From Fredinandcohnia onubensis (lineage in GTDB: Bacteria > Bacillota > Bacilli > Bacillales > Bacillaceae_L), in the NCBI RefSeq assembly GCF_031181385.1, contig NZ_JAPSKV010000012.1, positions 1 through 64,000 on the forward strand: a stretch of DNA of 64,000 nt. The letters are read 5' to 3'. This document shows, one piece after another, positions 55,939 through 64,000 of this stretch (positions within the stretch are counted from its first letter, which is position 1; every line of letters begins with the position of its first letter). The notes under the pieces are model-generated. The model was not told the DNA's origin. It did not search any database and was given only the letters and a program-made list of their open reading frames with translations. The translations under genes were made by a program, and so were the position numbers.

Positions 55939-57192
55939 ATGAAAGAAATGTATCCGAAAAATGGGAAGGTTATTTTACATGTGGACATGAATAGCTTTTA
56001 CGCATCAGTCGAGGTTGCCTATGATCCTTCTTTACAGGGTAAGCCTTTAGCGGTTGCAGGGAATGTCGAAGAGCGAAAAGGCATTATTGTCACATGTAGC
56101 TATGAGGCTCGTGCCTTTGGAGTGAAAACAACGATGCCTTTATGGGAGGCAAAACGAAAATGCCCAAACCTTATCGTTCGTAAACCAAACTTTGAACGCT
56201 ACCGTAGGGCTTCACTGGCTATGTTTGCTATCCTTCGCACATACACGGATTTAGTTGAACCAGTTTCAATTGACGAAGGCTATATGGATATTACGGGATG
56301 TTATGAAAAGGGGTCCCCGATTGAAATTGCGACTTCCATTCAAGAAACCTTACAAAAAACACTTCTACTTCCTTGTAGCATTGGAATTGCACCAAATAAA
56401 TTTCTAGCAAAAATGGCATCCGATATGAAAAAACCATTAGGAATCACTGTATTGCGGAAGCGGGATGTTCCGATCATCCTCTGGCCCATGCCAGTTGGAG
56501 AAATGCATGGAGTAGGTTCAAAAACGGCTGAAAAATTAGCTGCAATCAATATTCATACAATTGGAGACCTTGCTAAGGGCAACGATATTCAATTAAAGCA
56601 GTTATTAGGAATTAATGGTGAGCGGATAAAGCAAAGAGCAAATGGAATTGACAACCGACTTGTTGACCCTGATGCAATATCCGAGTTCAAAAGCATCGGT
56701 AATTCGACAACATTACCATATGATTCAACAGATGAGGAAGAGCTTCTCGGTGTTATCAAAAGACTATCGAATTCTGTTGGCGCTCGAATAAGAAGGAAGG
56801 ATTTGCTATCCAATAATGTCCAGCTGATGATTCGTTATGCTGACCGAAAAACGGTAACAAGAAGTCGGAAACTTGATAACCCAATTGATCAGGATGAAGA
56901 GATTTATAAAGCGGCCAAGCGCTTGTGGACAAAACATTGGAACGGGGAACCAATTCGATTATTAGGTGTCACAGCTCAGGAACTTGTGGAGAAACAAGAG
57001 GCATTTAAACAACTTGATCTTTTTTCCTATGAGAAGGAAGCGAAAAAAGAACCTTTATTAAAGGTAATAGATGAATTAAAAGGGAAGTACGGGGATGAGA
57101 TCGTATCAAAAGGAGTTAAACTACCTAAAGATAAAAAACCCCGAGATAATGAACATGGAACAAGTTTTGAGAAAGACTTCTTAAGCGACTAA
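55939..57192 (+). CDS. dinB: DNA polymerase IV (Y family)
   Basis: A 417-residue translesion polymerase. Palm motifs are HVDMNSFYASVE with the first metal-binding Asp and SIDEGYMDIT with the catalytic Asp-Glu pair; the helix-hairpin-helix segment GVGSKTAEKLAAINIHTIGDL follows, then the little-finger domain. Near the C-terminus FKQLDLFSY matches the sliding-clamp binding motif. It corresponds by position to B. subtilis YqjH (PolYA). The ATG at 55939 sits 9 nt after AGGAAG; the GTG at 55930 is too close to it. Confidence 0.94.
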   Translation: MKEMYPKNGKVILHVDMNSFYASVEVAYDPSLQGKPLAVAGNVEERKGIIVTCSYEARAFGVKTTMPLWEAKRKCPNLIVRKPNFERYRRASLAMFAILRTYTDLVEPVSIDEGYMDITGCYEKGSPIEIATSIQETLQKTLLLPCSIGIAPNKFLAKMASDMKKPLGITVLRKRDVPIILWPMPVGEMHGVGSKTAEKLAAINIHTIGDLAKGNDIQLKQLLGINGERIKQRANGIDNRLVDPDAISEFKSIGNSTTLPYDSTDEEELLGVIKRLSNSVGARIRRKDLLSNNVQLMIRYADRKTVTRSRKLDNPIDQDEEIYKAAKRLWTKHWNGEPIRLLGVTAQELVEKQEAFKQLDLFSYEKEAKKEPLLKVIDELKGKYGDEIVSKGVKLPKDKKPRDNEHGTSFEKDFLSD

Positions 57193-57198
57193 ATAGCG

Positions 57199-57233
57199 AA
57201 GCCCCTAACTCATATAGAGTCGGGGGCTTTTTT
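57199..57233 (+). terminator. Terminator of dinB
   Basis: AAGCCCC / GGGGCTT outer stem plus ACTC / GAGT inner stem, then six T. It lies between the convergent dinB and zwf genes. Confidence 0.85.
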
Positions 57234-57237
57234 GATC

Positions 57238-58725
57238 TTAGTCTTCAACTGGCCACCAGTGAAACCCATCTTCTGCTAATAGTTCATCAGACGCCTTAGG
57301 TCCATTAGAACCAGATGAATAATTTGGGAATTCAGTTGCAATCTGGTTTTCCCAAACCTTTGAAATTGAGTCGACGTAGCGCCATGAAAGGGCCACTTCA
57401 TCCCAGTGAGCAAAGTTTGTTGTATCACCCATCATACAGTCATAAATAAGCTTTTCATAAGCTTCTGGTGTGTTTATACCATCAATACAGTTATTACAAT
57501 AATCAAGCTTAACAGGTAATGTCATTGTGTTTTGACCCGGTCTTTTTGCATTTAAATAAAGTGTAATACCTTCATCGGGCTGGATATTAATGACAAGCAG
57601 GTTAGGATTTTGTTGTTCATTTTCCTCTTTATAATATAAATCCATCGGAATGTCTTTGAATTGAACTACAATATTTGTTGATTTTTCCTTCATTCTCTTA
57701 CCGGTACGGATATAGAAAGGAACGCCTGCCCATCTGAAATTGTCGATTAAAAGCTTACCTGCAACAAATGTAGCAGTATTTGAAGCAGGGTCTACTTTCT
57801 CCTCTTCCCGGTAACCAGGAACCTGTTTTCCATTTAACGTACCAGCATCATATTGTCCTCTAACGAAGTACTTTTTTACATCCTCTTCCTCTAATGGGCG
57901 AAGGGCACGTAATACTTTTATTTTTTCACTGCGAATCTCATCGGTATTTAATTTAATCGGCGGTTCCATCGCTAATAATGCAACCATTTGAAGCATATGG
58001 TTTTGTACCATATCTCGGAGAGCGCCAGATTTTTCATAATAGCCACCCCGATCTTCTACTCCCAGTACTTCACTAGATGTGATCTGGATATTTGATATGT
58101 AACGATTATTCCAAAGTGGCTCGAATATTGCGTTTGCAAAGCGGATGACTTCAATATTTTGGACCATTTCTTTGCCTAAATAATGGTCGATTCGGTAAAT
58201 TTCATCCTCTGAGAATGCATGACGAAGCTTTTCATTCAATTGCTTTGCAGATGGCAGGTTATGTCCAAAAGGTTTTTCAATTACAAGTCTTGTATAACCT
58301 TCTGTATCCGTTAATTCTTCAGCTTTAATGTTGACAGCTATTGTTCCAAAAAACTCTGGAGCCATTGCTAAATAAAAGATTCTATTACCTTCTGTTTTGT
58401 AGGTTGAATCTAGTTTTTCAGCAAGTTCCTTTAATTCTTTATAAGAAGCACGATCATTCACATTGAACGGAAGGTAGTAAAAGTGTTTTGAGAACTTCTC
58501 AATATCCTCACGATTTTCCTCAAATCTTCCTGAGACAGAATTTCTTACGTTTTGTTGGAATTCTTCATTCTCTAAAGGGCGTCTTGCCACCCCGATAACC
58601 GCGAAATTTTCAGAGAGTTTTCCTTTCGTATAAAGGTTATATATAGAAGGGTAAAGCTTTCGATTTGCCAAATCACCTGTTGCTCCAAAAATAACCACGA
58701 TTGATTTTGGTGATGTATTTGTCAT
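57238..58725 (-). CDS. zwf: Glucose-6-phosphate 1-dehydrogenase
   Basis: Zwf oxidises glucose 6-phosphate to 6-phosphogluconolactone with NADP, the entry to the oxidative pentose phosphate pathway. The NADP site is VVIFGATGDLANRKLYPS and the active-site peptide is RIDHYLGKEMVQN. It has 495 residues. GGGGG lies 6 nt before the ATG. In B. subtilis gndA lies beside zwf, but here it is absent from this position. zwf is one of the few minus-strand genes in the window. Confidence 0.96.
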   Translation of the reverse strand: MTNTSPKSIVVIFGATGDLANRKLYPSIYNLYTKGKLSENFAVIGVARRPLENEEFQQNVRNSVSGRFEENREDIEKFSKHFYYLPFNVNDRASYKELKELAEKLDSTYKTEGNRIFYLAMAPEFFGTIAVNIKAEELTDTEGYTRLVIEKPFGHNLPSAKQLNEKLRHAFSEDEIYRIDHYLGKEMVQNIEVIRFANAIFEPLWNNRYISNIQITSSEVLGVEDRGGYYEKSGALRDMVQNHMLQMVALLAMEPPIKLNTDEIRSEKIKVLRALRPLEEEDVKKYFVRGQYDAGTLNGKQVPGYREEEKVDPASNTATFVAGKLLIDNFRWAGVPFYIRTGKRMKEKSTNIVVQFKDIPMDLYYKEENEQQNPNLLVINIQPDEGITLYLNAKRPGQNTMTLPVKLDYCNNCIDGINTPEAYEKLIYDCMMGDTTNFAHWDEVALSWRYVDSISKVWENQIATEFPNYSSGSNGPKASDELLAEDGFHWWPVED

Positions 58726-58765
58726 ATTAATCCCCCACTTCTTAAGGCTTTAGTGATATTTATTT

Positions 58766-58794
58766 AATGTATACTTTTTTGTTTAGTAAATCAA
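58766..58794 (-). promoter_or_regulatory. Possible zwf promoter
   Basis: On the minus strand TTGATT (58794-58789) and TACATT (58771-58766) are 17 bp apart, 41 bp upstream of the zwf start. The rest of the 58726-58985 gap holds no other signal I can support. Confidence 0.4.
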
Positions 58795-58985
58795 CTAATT
58801 CGTATGAATTTTTCAAACTCCTTTTAAAAGTATGCCTTAACAAGGAATGGATATTCGAAAACCATTGTAAGGAATGGTTGGAGTGGCTTATCTAGAGAAC
58901 AAATGGCAGAATATGATATAGTAGGTAATGGAATATAATCGATAGATAAGCATAAAAATTTTAAAGTTATTTGGAGGATTTCTGA

Positions 58986-59921
58986 GTGGAAGTCGTATTT
59001 TTAGGAACAGGTGCAGGGGTACCCGCAAAAGAGCGGAATGTCACTTCAATTGCTTTACAATTGCTTGATGAGCGTAGGGCCACCTGGTTGTTTGATTGTG
59101 GGGAGGCAACGCAGCATCAAATATTACATACATCCATAAAGCCAGGGAAAATAGAAAAAATTTTCATCACTCATTTACATGGTGACCATATATTTGGATT
59201 GCCTGGGTTATTAGGAAGTCGCTCCTTTCAAGGCGGAGAGTCCTTATTAACCATTTATGGTCCTAAGGGAATAAAAGCATTTATTGAAACTTCGATAAAG
59301 GTAAGTACCACACATATTCGATATCCGCTTGAAATTGTTGAAATTGAAGAAGATGTGGTTTTTGAGGATGAACAATTTAGTGTAACGGCAAAAGAATTAC
59401 AGCATGGGATTCAATCCTTTGGGTATCGAATTATAGAAAAAGATCTCCCAGGAACATTGCTTGTGGATAAGCTTTCAAAAGAAGGAATTAAACCTGGACC
59501 AATCTATCAAAAAATTAAAGAAGGTCAAACAGTTATCCTCGAGGATGGACGTCAGATTAATGGAAAGGAATATATTGGTCCGCCTAAAAAAGGACGTATT
59601 GTGACCATTTTAGGTGATACCCGTTATGTTAAGGAGAGTATTGAACTTGCAAAGAATGCGGATTTACTCATCCATGAAGCAACATTTAGTTCAAATGAGT
59701 CTGATTTAGCTCATGATTATTTTCACTCTACCACAACTCAAGCGGCCAACGTTGCAAAACAGGCGGGGGTCAAACAATTAATACTTACGCATATAAGCTC
59801 CAGATATCAAGGCGATGATAGTCAGGGGCTTCTTGAGGAAGCAAAGCGAGTGTTTAAGACGACTTATATAGCAAAGGATTTCTTAAGATTCGATGTGAAA
59901 TCAAACCAAACGAAAAAATAA
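58986..59921 (+). CDS. rnz: Ribonuclease Z
   Basis: RNase Z trims the 3' trailer of tRNA precursors that lack an encoded CCA. The 311-residue metallo-beta-lactamase protein has the zinc motif [13 protein letters not shown], the flexible-arm region (about 150-200) typical of the bacterial long-armed type, DTRY, and the C-terminal LTHISSRYQ. The GTG at 58986 follows TTGGAGGAT. Confidence 0.95.
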   Translation: MEVVFLGTGAGVPAKERNVTSIALQLLDERRATWLFDCGEATQHQILHTSIKPGKIEKIFITHLHGDHIFGLPGLLGSRSFQGGESLLTIYGPKGIKAFIETSIKVSTTHIRYPLEIVEIEEDVVFEDEQFSVTAKELQHGIQSFGYRIIEKDLPGTLLVDKLSKEGIKPGPIYQKIKEGQTVILEDGRQINGKEYIGPPKKGRIVTILGDTRYVKESIELAKNADLLIHEATFSSNESDLAHDYFHSTTTQAANVAKQAGVKQLILTHISSRYQGDDSQGLLEEAKRVFKTTYIAKDFLRFDVKSNQTKK

Positions 59922-59948
59922 AGACAACTAGGATGGAGGAACATAACA

Positions 59949-60698
59949 ATGAATACAGTTATTGAAACAATTATGAATCACCGTTCCATTCGTAAATTTG
60001 AAGAAAAATTATTATCAGATGAACAAATTCGTACGATTGTTGAGAGTGCCCAAGCGGCTTCAACATCTAGTTTTATTCAAGCTTATTCCATAATTGGCGT
60101 GAAGGATTCAGAAAAGAAGAAGAAGCTCGCGGAAATCGTCGGTAACCAAGCCTATGTCGCAGAAAATGGACATTTCTTTGTGTTTTGTGGAGATCTTCAT
60201 CGTCACCAGGTTATTAGCCAAATGGAGGAAAAGGACTTATCGACTTCATTGGAGAGTACGGAGAAATTTATGGTTGCTACAATAGATGCTGCCTTAGCTG
60301 CTCAAAATGCAGTACTCGCAGCAGAATCAATGGGCCTAGGTGCTTGCTATATTGGTGGCCTGCGTAATAATCTTGACGAGGTTTGCCAGCTTCTACATAT
60401 CCCTAAATTTGTGATTCCTCTTTTCGGAATTGCGGTAGGCTACCCAGCTCAAATGCCTGATAAAAAACCACGTCTTCCATTCGAGCATATTTATCATGAA
60501 GATGAATATAAGCAGGATGAAGACTTATTTAAACAAGAATTGGTTACCTACAATCAAACTATCTCCGACTATTATCAAGCACGTACAAATGGGAAACGTT
60601 CAGATACCTGGACGGGGCAGATGGCTAACATGCTTGAAAATCCGAAGCGGATGTATATGAATGATTTTGTAAAAGGACAAGGGTTAAATCAAAAGTAA
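59949..60698 (+). CDS. nfrA: NADPH-dependent nitro/flavin reductase NfrA
   Basis: A 249-residue FMN-dependent oxidoreductase of the NfsA/NfrA family, the same length as B. subtilis NfrA. It has the N-terminal NHRSIRKFEEKLLSDEQI FMN-binding segment, AAESMGLGACYIGGLRN and the C-terminal WTGQMANML. Such enzymes reduce flavins, nitro compounds and disulfides with NADPH. It lies 27 bp after rnz with ATGGAGGA upstream, so the two may be co-transcribed. Its role with a tRNA nuclease is not obvious. Confidence 0.88.
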   Translation: MNTVIETIMNHRSIRKFEEKLLSDEQIRTIVESAQAASTSSFIQAYSIIGVKDSEKKKKLAEIVGNQAYVAENGHFFVFCGDLHRHQVISQMEEKDLSTSLESTEKFMVATIDAALAAQNAVLAAESMGLGACYIGGLRNNLDEVCQLLHIPKFVIPLFGIAVGYPAQMPDKKPRLPFEHIYHEDEYKQDEDLFKQELVTYNQTISDYYQARTNGKRSDTWTGQMANMLENPKRMYMNDFVKGQGLNQK

Positions 60699-60725
60699 AC
60701 CTAGGATAGAAAGGAGTCGGAATCC

Positions 60726-63700
60726 ATGGATGTCAAAATCAAACATAAATTGATAAAAGAAATATGTGGAACCGTCTCCTTTAAAAGAGGGGACGCTTTT
60801 TATCGAACAAACAAGGTTCTATTTACTGAATACGGATCAAATAAATGCAGTGCTATTGTTAAAGGGGCAGAGGACTTTCACGTAACGATTGAAAAAAATG
60901 GGCAAGGAAAATTAGAGACTACATGCAGTTGTCCATCCCTTGCCAATTTCGATAAGGAATGTCAGCATATAGCTGCCGTTTTGATTGCAATACATGAACA
61001 GCAAAATCAAGAACCTTTAGCTTTCGATGAAATTCAAACTTCTACTAACGAAAAATTGACGAATGATTTCATGACATTATTTACAAATGGGCCGTTACGT
61101 TCAAGTGGCCACCAGCTTCATTTTGAAAAAAGAGAAGTACTCAATGTTCGATTCACATGTAAACCCGTTCAGGTGTCGAGTGAGCAAGTCTTAATTGGAT
61201 TGCAAATAGGAATTGAACAGATGGGAGTACATGATATTCGTAGGTTTCTTGAGGATATAAAACAAGGAAAGCCTAGTAAAATATCCGAACAATTTTCATA
61301 TGATCCAAATCTCCATTGTTTTTTATATGAAGTAGATACTCTACTACACCAATTGATTAAAGTTACTGAGGATGAAAAAGTTTTTTTTGAAGTTAACTCA
61401 TTAGACAATCTGGAAACTCGTGAAATACTGTTAATTCCGCCATCTTCTTGGAAAGTTCTCGTACCTTTATTCTCGAAATGCCCATCCGTTTATATTGAAA
61501 ACAATGGCTATACGTATGAAGGCCTTCAAATCGAAGAGGAACCACCACCACTGCATTTTTCATTTGAAGAAGGGGAAGAAAGTGACTATCAATTAACCAT
61601 TCAAGGGTTTAACAGAATGATTATTTTAAAATCCTATCATATTGTGTTAAGTGATGGACGACTCTATCAAATATCGGAACAAGATTGTGACCGCTTATTT
61701 GAACTAAAAAACATGCTTGTAAATCCAGGTGCTAATCATATTCCAATTCCAAAGGAACAAACTCAATTTTTTCTAAAAAAAATCGTACCAAGCTTGAAAA
61801 AGATTGGTGTCGTTCACATGTCTCAAGCCATTTCTAAAGAACTTATGAAAACCCCACTTGTCGCTAAGCTTTACTTGGATCGTCTTCGAAACAAATTGCT
61901 GGCAGGGCTTGAATTTCATTATGAAAATACCATCATCCAACCACTTGAGAACCGGGATATTTCAACAGGACCAATGGTGATTAGGGATATTGAAAAAGAG
62001 GATGAAATTCTAAGAATTATGGATGATAGCGGTCTTTCGAAGACGGAGGGTGGGTATTACTTGCATAATGAGGAACTTGAGTATGAGTTTTTGTATCATA
62101 TCGTTCCAGAGCTGCAACCTCATTGTCAGATTTATGCTACAACAGCTATTCGAAATCGCATTTTACCTAAAAGTGAACATCCGAAAATAAGGGTGAAAAT
62201 AAAAAAAGAACGTACAAATTGGCTTGAGTTTAAATTCGAGATGAAGGGCATTGCCGACCAGGAAATTCGCGAAATTTTAGGTGCCCTTGAGGAAAAACGA
62301 AAATATTACCGCTTGAAAAATGGTTCATTGCTCTCACTTGAAACGAGGGAAATGGAGGAAATTCAGCGATTTTTAAAGGCTGTTCCAATTCAGGACGATG
62401 ATTTCGAATCAACCTTAAACATGCCAATGCTTGAGGCTCTATCCATTTTAGATTCGTTCGATGACAATGAAATCTATACAGCTGAGGAATCATTCCGCCA
62501 ATTTCTTGATTCAATTCGAAATCCTAGTAATTTGAGTATAGAAGTTCCACACCATTTAGATACCATTTTACGAGATTATCAAAAACAAGGCTTTAAATGG
62601 ATGAAGACTCTCGCAAGTTATGGATTTGGTGGTGTACTTGCTGATGATATGGGGCTTGGAAAAACAGTACAAAGTATTACATTTATTGTTTCTGAGCTTC
62701 AAACGATTCGAGAAAGAAAGCATCCAGTTCTTATTGTTTGCCCATCATCGTTAACATACAACTGGCTTCATGAAATCTTGAAATTTGCTCCTGAACTTCA
62801 AGCAATTATAATTGATGGCGATAAAGCCGAGCGAAGAGCGCTTCAAAAAGAAACTGAAGATATGGATGTTCTTATCACGTCCTATCCGTTATTGAGACGT
62901 GATATTAAATGGTATGAGTCTATTAATTTCCACACCGTTTTCCTCGATGAGGCTCAAGCCTTTAAAAATCCAGTTACCCAAACTGCCAGAGCTGTTAAAA
63001 AACTAAAAGCGGATCATCGATTTGGATTAACTGGGACACCGGTTGAAAATTCAATTGAAGAGCTTTGGTCCATTTACTATGTTGTTTTTCCACAGCTTTT
63101 TAAGGGGTTAAAGGAATATAGTCATTTTACAAGGAAAGATATCGCAAGAAAGGTTCGCCCATTTTTACTTCGCCGTGTGAAAGAAGACGTTCTTGCAGAG
63201 TTGCCGGAGAAAGTTGATATCCTGGAATCATCAGAGCTTTTACCAGAACAAAAGAAGCTCTATGCTGCCTATTTAGCGAAGCTACGCCATGATACATTAA
63301 AGCATCTTGATAAAGACACTATACGAAAGAATCGGATACGGATCCTTGCTGGAATCACAAGGCTAAGACAAATTTGTTGTCATCCTGCATTATTTGTTGA
63401 CGGTTATAAGGGAAGTTCTGCGAAATTTGAGCAACTTTTACAAATCATCGAGGAATCCAAACTTTCTGGAAGGAGAGTTTTGATTTTCTCACAATTTACG
63501 AAAATGCTTGGACTGATTGGAAGGGAATTGTCTAGTAGAGGGCATACTTTTTTCTATCTTGATGGACAAACACCTACAGACGAACGGGTGGAACTATGCC
63601 AACGTTTTAATGTTGGAGAACGAGAGCTCTTTTTAATATCTTTAAAAGCAGGAGGTACGGGTCTAAATCTAACAGGAGCGGATACTGTCATTTTATATGA

Positions 63701-63923
63701 CCTTTGGTGGAATCCCGCTGTCGAGGAACAGGCTGCTGACCGTGCCCACCGAATCGGTCAGAAGAAGGTCGTCCAAGTGATAAAGCTTTTTGCACGCGGC
63801 ACAATTGAGGAAAAGATGAATGAATTACAGGAGAAAAAGCGTGACCTCATTTCGGATATTATTGATTCTGAGGAAAAAACGACATTGACAGAAGAAGATA
63901 TCCGGGAACTTCTCATGTTATAA
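60726..63923 (+). CDS. SWIM zinc finger / SNF2-family helicase
   Basis: A 1065-residue protein. An N-terminal SWIM zinc finger (CSCPSLANFDKECQHIAAVL, about residues 67-86) is followed by a long middle region of the bacterial SNF2-associated type and then a full SNF2 motor: motif I ADDMGLGKTVQS, motif II FLDEAQAFKNP, motif III LTGTPVENS, motif V SLKAGGTGLNLTGAD and motif VI QAADRAHRIGQ. DEAQ replaces the common DEAH. These proteins move on double-stranded DNA and are linked to repair or transcription; the exact role is unknown. It starts 27 bp after nfrA. Confidence 0.92.
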   Translation: MDVKIKHKLIKEICGTVSFKRGDAFYRTNKVLFTEYGSNKCSAIVKGAEDFHVTIEKNGQGKLETTCSCPSLANFDKECQHIAAVLIAIHEQQNQEPLAFDEIQTSTNEKLTNDFMTLFTNGPLRSSGHQLHFEKREVLNVRFTCKPVQVSSEQVLIGLQIGIEQMGVHDIRRFLEDIKQGKPSKISEQFSYDPNLHCFLYEVDTLLHQLIKVTEDEKVFFEVNSLDNLETREILLIPPSSWKVLVPLFSKCPSVYIENNGYTYEGLQIEEEPPPLHFSFEEGEESDYQLTIQGFNRMIILKSYHIVLSDGRLYQISEQDCDRLFELKNMLVNPGANHIPIPKEQTQFFLKKIVPSLKKIGVVHMSQAISKELMKTPLVAKLYLDRLRNKLLAGLEFHYENTIIQPLENRDISTGPMVIRDIEKEDEILRIMDDSGLSKTEGGYYLHNEELEYEFLYHIVPELQPHCQIYATTAIRNRILPKSEHPKIRVKIKKERTNWLEFKFEMKGIADQEIREILGALEEKRKYYRLKNGSLLSLETREMEEIQRFLKAVPIQDDDFESTLNMPMLEALSILDSFDDNEIYTAEESFRQFLDSIRNPSNLSIEVPHHLDTILRDYQKQGFKWMKTLASYGFGGVLADDMGLGKTVQSITFIVSELQTIRERKHPVLIVCPSSLTYNWLHEILKFAPELQAIIIDGDKAERRALQKETEDMDVLITSYPLLRRDIKWYESINFHTVFLDEAQAFKNPVTQTARAVKKLKADHRFGLTGTPVENSIEELWSIYYVVFPQLFKGLKEYSHFTRKDIARKVRPFLLRRVKEDVLAELPEKVDILESSELLPEQKKLYAAYLAKLRHDTLKHLDKDTIRKNRIRILAGITRLRQICCHPALFVDGYKGSSAKFEQLLQIIEESKLSGRRVLIFSQFTKMLGLIGRELSSRGHTFFYLDGQTPTDERVELCQRFNVGERELFLISLKAGGTGLNLTGADTVILYDLWWNPAVEEQAADRAHRIGQKKVVQVIKLFARGTIEEKMNELQEKKRDLISDIIDSEEKTTLTEEDIRELLML

Positions 63924-63924
63924 C

Positions 63925-63959
63925 AAATCGACAAGGCAAAGGCACTTGTCGATTTTTTT
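63925..63959 (+). terminator. Terminator of the SNF2 gene
   Basis: An 11-bp perfect stem, AAATCGACAAG / CTTGTCGATTT, with a 9-nt loop and a T7 run. The remaining 41 bases of the window show no feature. Confidence 0.9.
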
Positions 63960-64000
63960 AGTTGGTTATTAAAGCCAACCGCGTTCGTATTGTTTTGGAC

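Noticed and set aside
60726-63923. Anti-phage defence island around the SNF2 gene
   Set aside because: Neighbours are housekeeping genes (zwf, rnz, nfrA); no nuclease, methylase, PLD-domain or mobile-element gene accompanies it.

Overview
The window is chromosomal DNA from an endospore-forming member of the Bacillaceae. It is AT-rich, uses strong AGGAGG-type ribosome binding sites and carries the whole spoIIIA operon, spoIVB and spo0A. Gene order closely follows the yqh-yqi-yqj stretch of Bacillus subtilis. I cannot name the species. Most genes lie on the + strand, as does the rRNA operon whose 3' end opens the window.

Layout. 1-345: 3' end of 23S rRNA, 5S rRNA and their terminator. 370-793: eight head-to-tail copies of a 53-bp hairpin unit. 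907-8391: a multi-membrane-span protein, yqhL (rhodanese), lipM (octanoyltransferase), nrdJ (B12-dependent ribonucleotide reductase), yqhO (patatin), yqhP and yqhR. 8461-11026: aroQ, yqhT, efp, yqhV. 11106-16360: spoIIIAA-AH behind a sigma-E-type promoter. 16473-25668: accB-accC-yqhY behind a FapR-type operator, then nusB, folD, xseAB, ispA, dxs and yqxC. 25830-30589: argR, recN, spoIVB and spo0A with its 0A boxes and sigma-H promoter. 30672-31909: a YycC-like small gene, a GDPD phosphodiesterase and a DUF2627 membrane protein. 32085-42084: bkdR, a sigma-54 promoter and the operon ptb-bcd-buk-lpdV-bkdAA-bkdAB-bkdB. 42193-47384: mutA-mutB-meaB. 47590-50549: brxB and the artPQR arginine transporter. 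50675-55290: yqjA, the 30-residue Prli42, mce, pccB, a structured 110-nt element and yqjE. 55417-63923: an unlinked cheW, DNA polymerase IV, zwf (minus), rnz, nfrA and a 1065-residue SWIM-SNF2 helicase.

How the genes fit together. The largest metabolic theme is branched-chain amino acid breakdown. Leucine dehydrogenase and the branched-chain 2-oxoacid dehydrogenase make branched acyl-CoAs, which Ptb and Buk can turn into acids with ATP gain. Propionyl-CoA from valine and isoleucine can be taken to succinyl-CoA by PccB, Mce and MutAB, with MeaB protecting the mutase. NrdJ and MutB both need adenosylcobalamin. The second theme is sporulation: the mother-cell SpoIIIA channel, the forespore protease SpoIVB and the master regulator Spo0A.

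The main points worth a second look are the 53-bp hairpin array after the rRNA operon, rare start codons at spoIIIAD (ATT) and spoIIIAF (CTG), a perfect FapR-type operator on the accBC promoter, repeated TTTGCA-type candidate BkdR sites, a GC-rich perfect palindrome ahead of mce, and the compact folded element between pccB and yqjE. I found no prophage, transposase, CRISPR array, restriction system or recognised defence island. The coding content looks like ordinary core genome.
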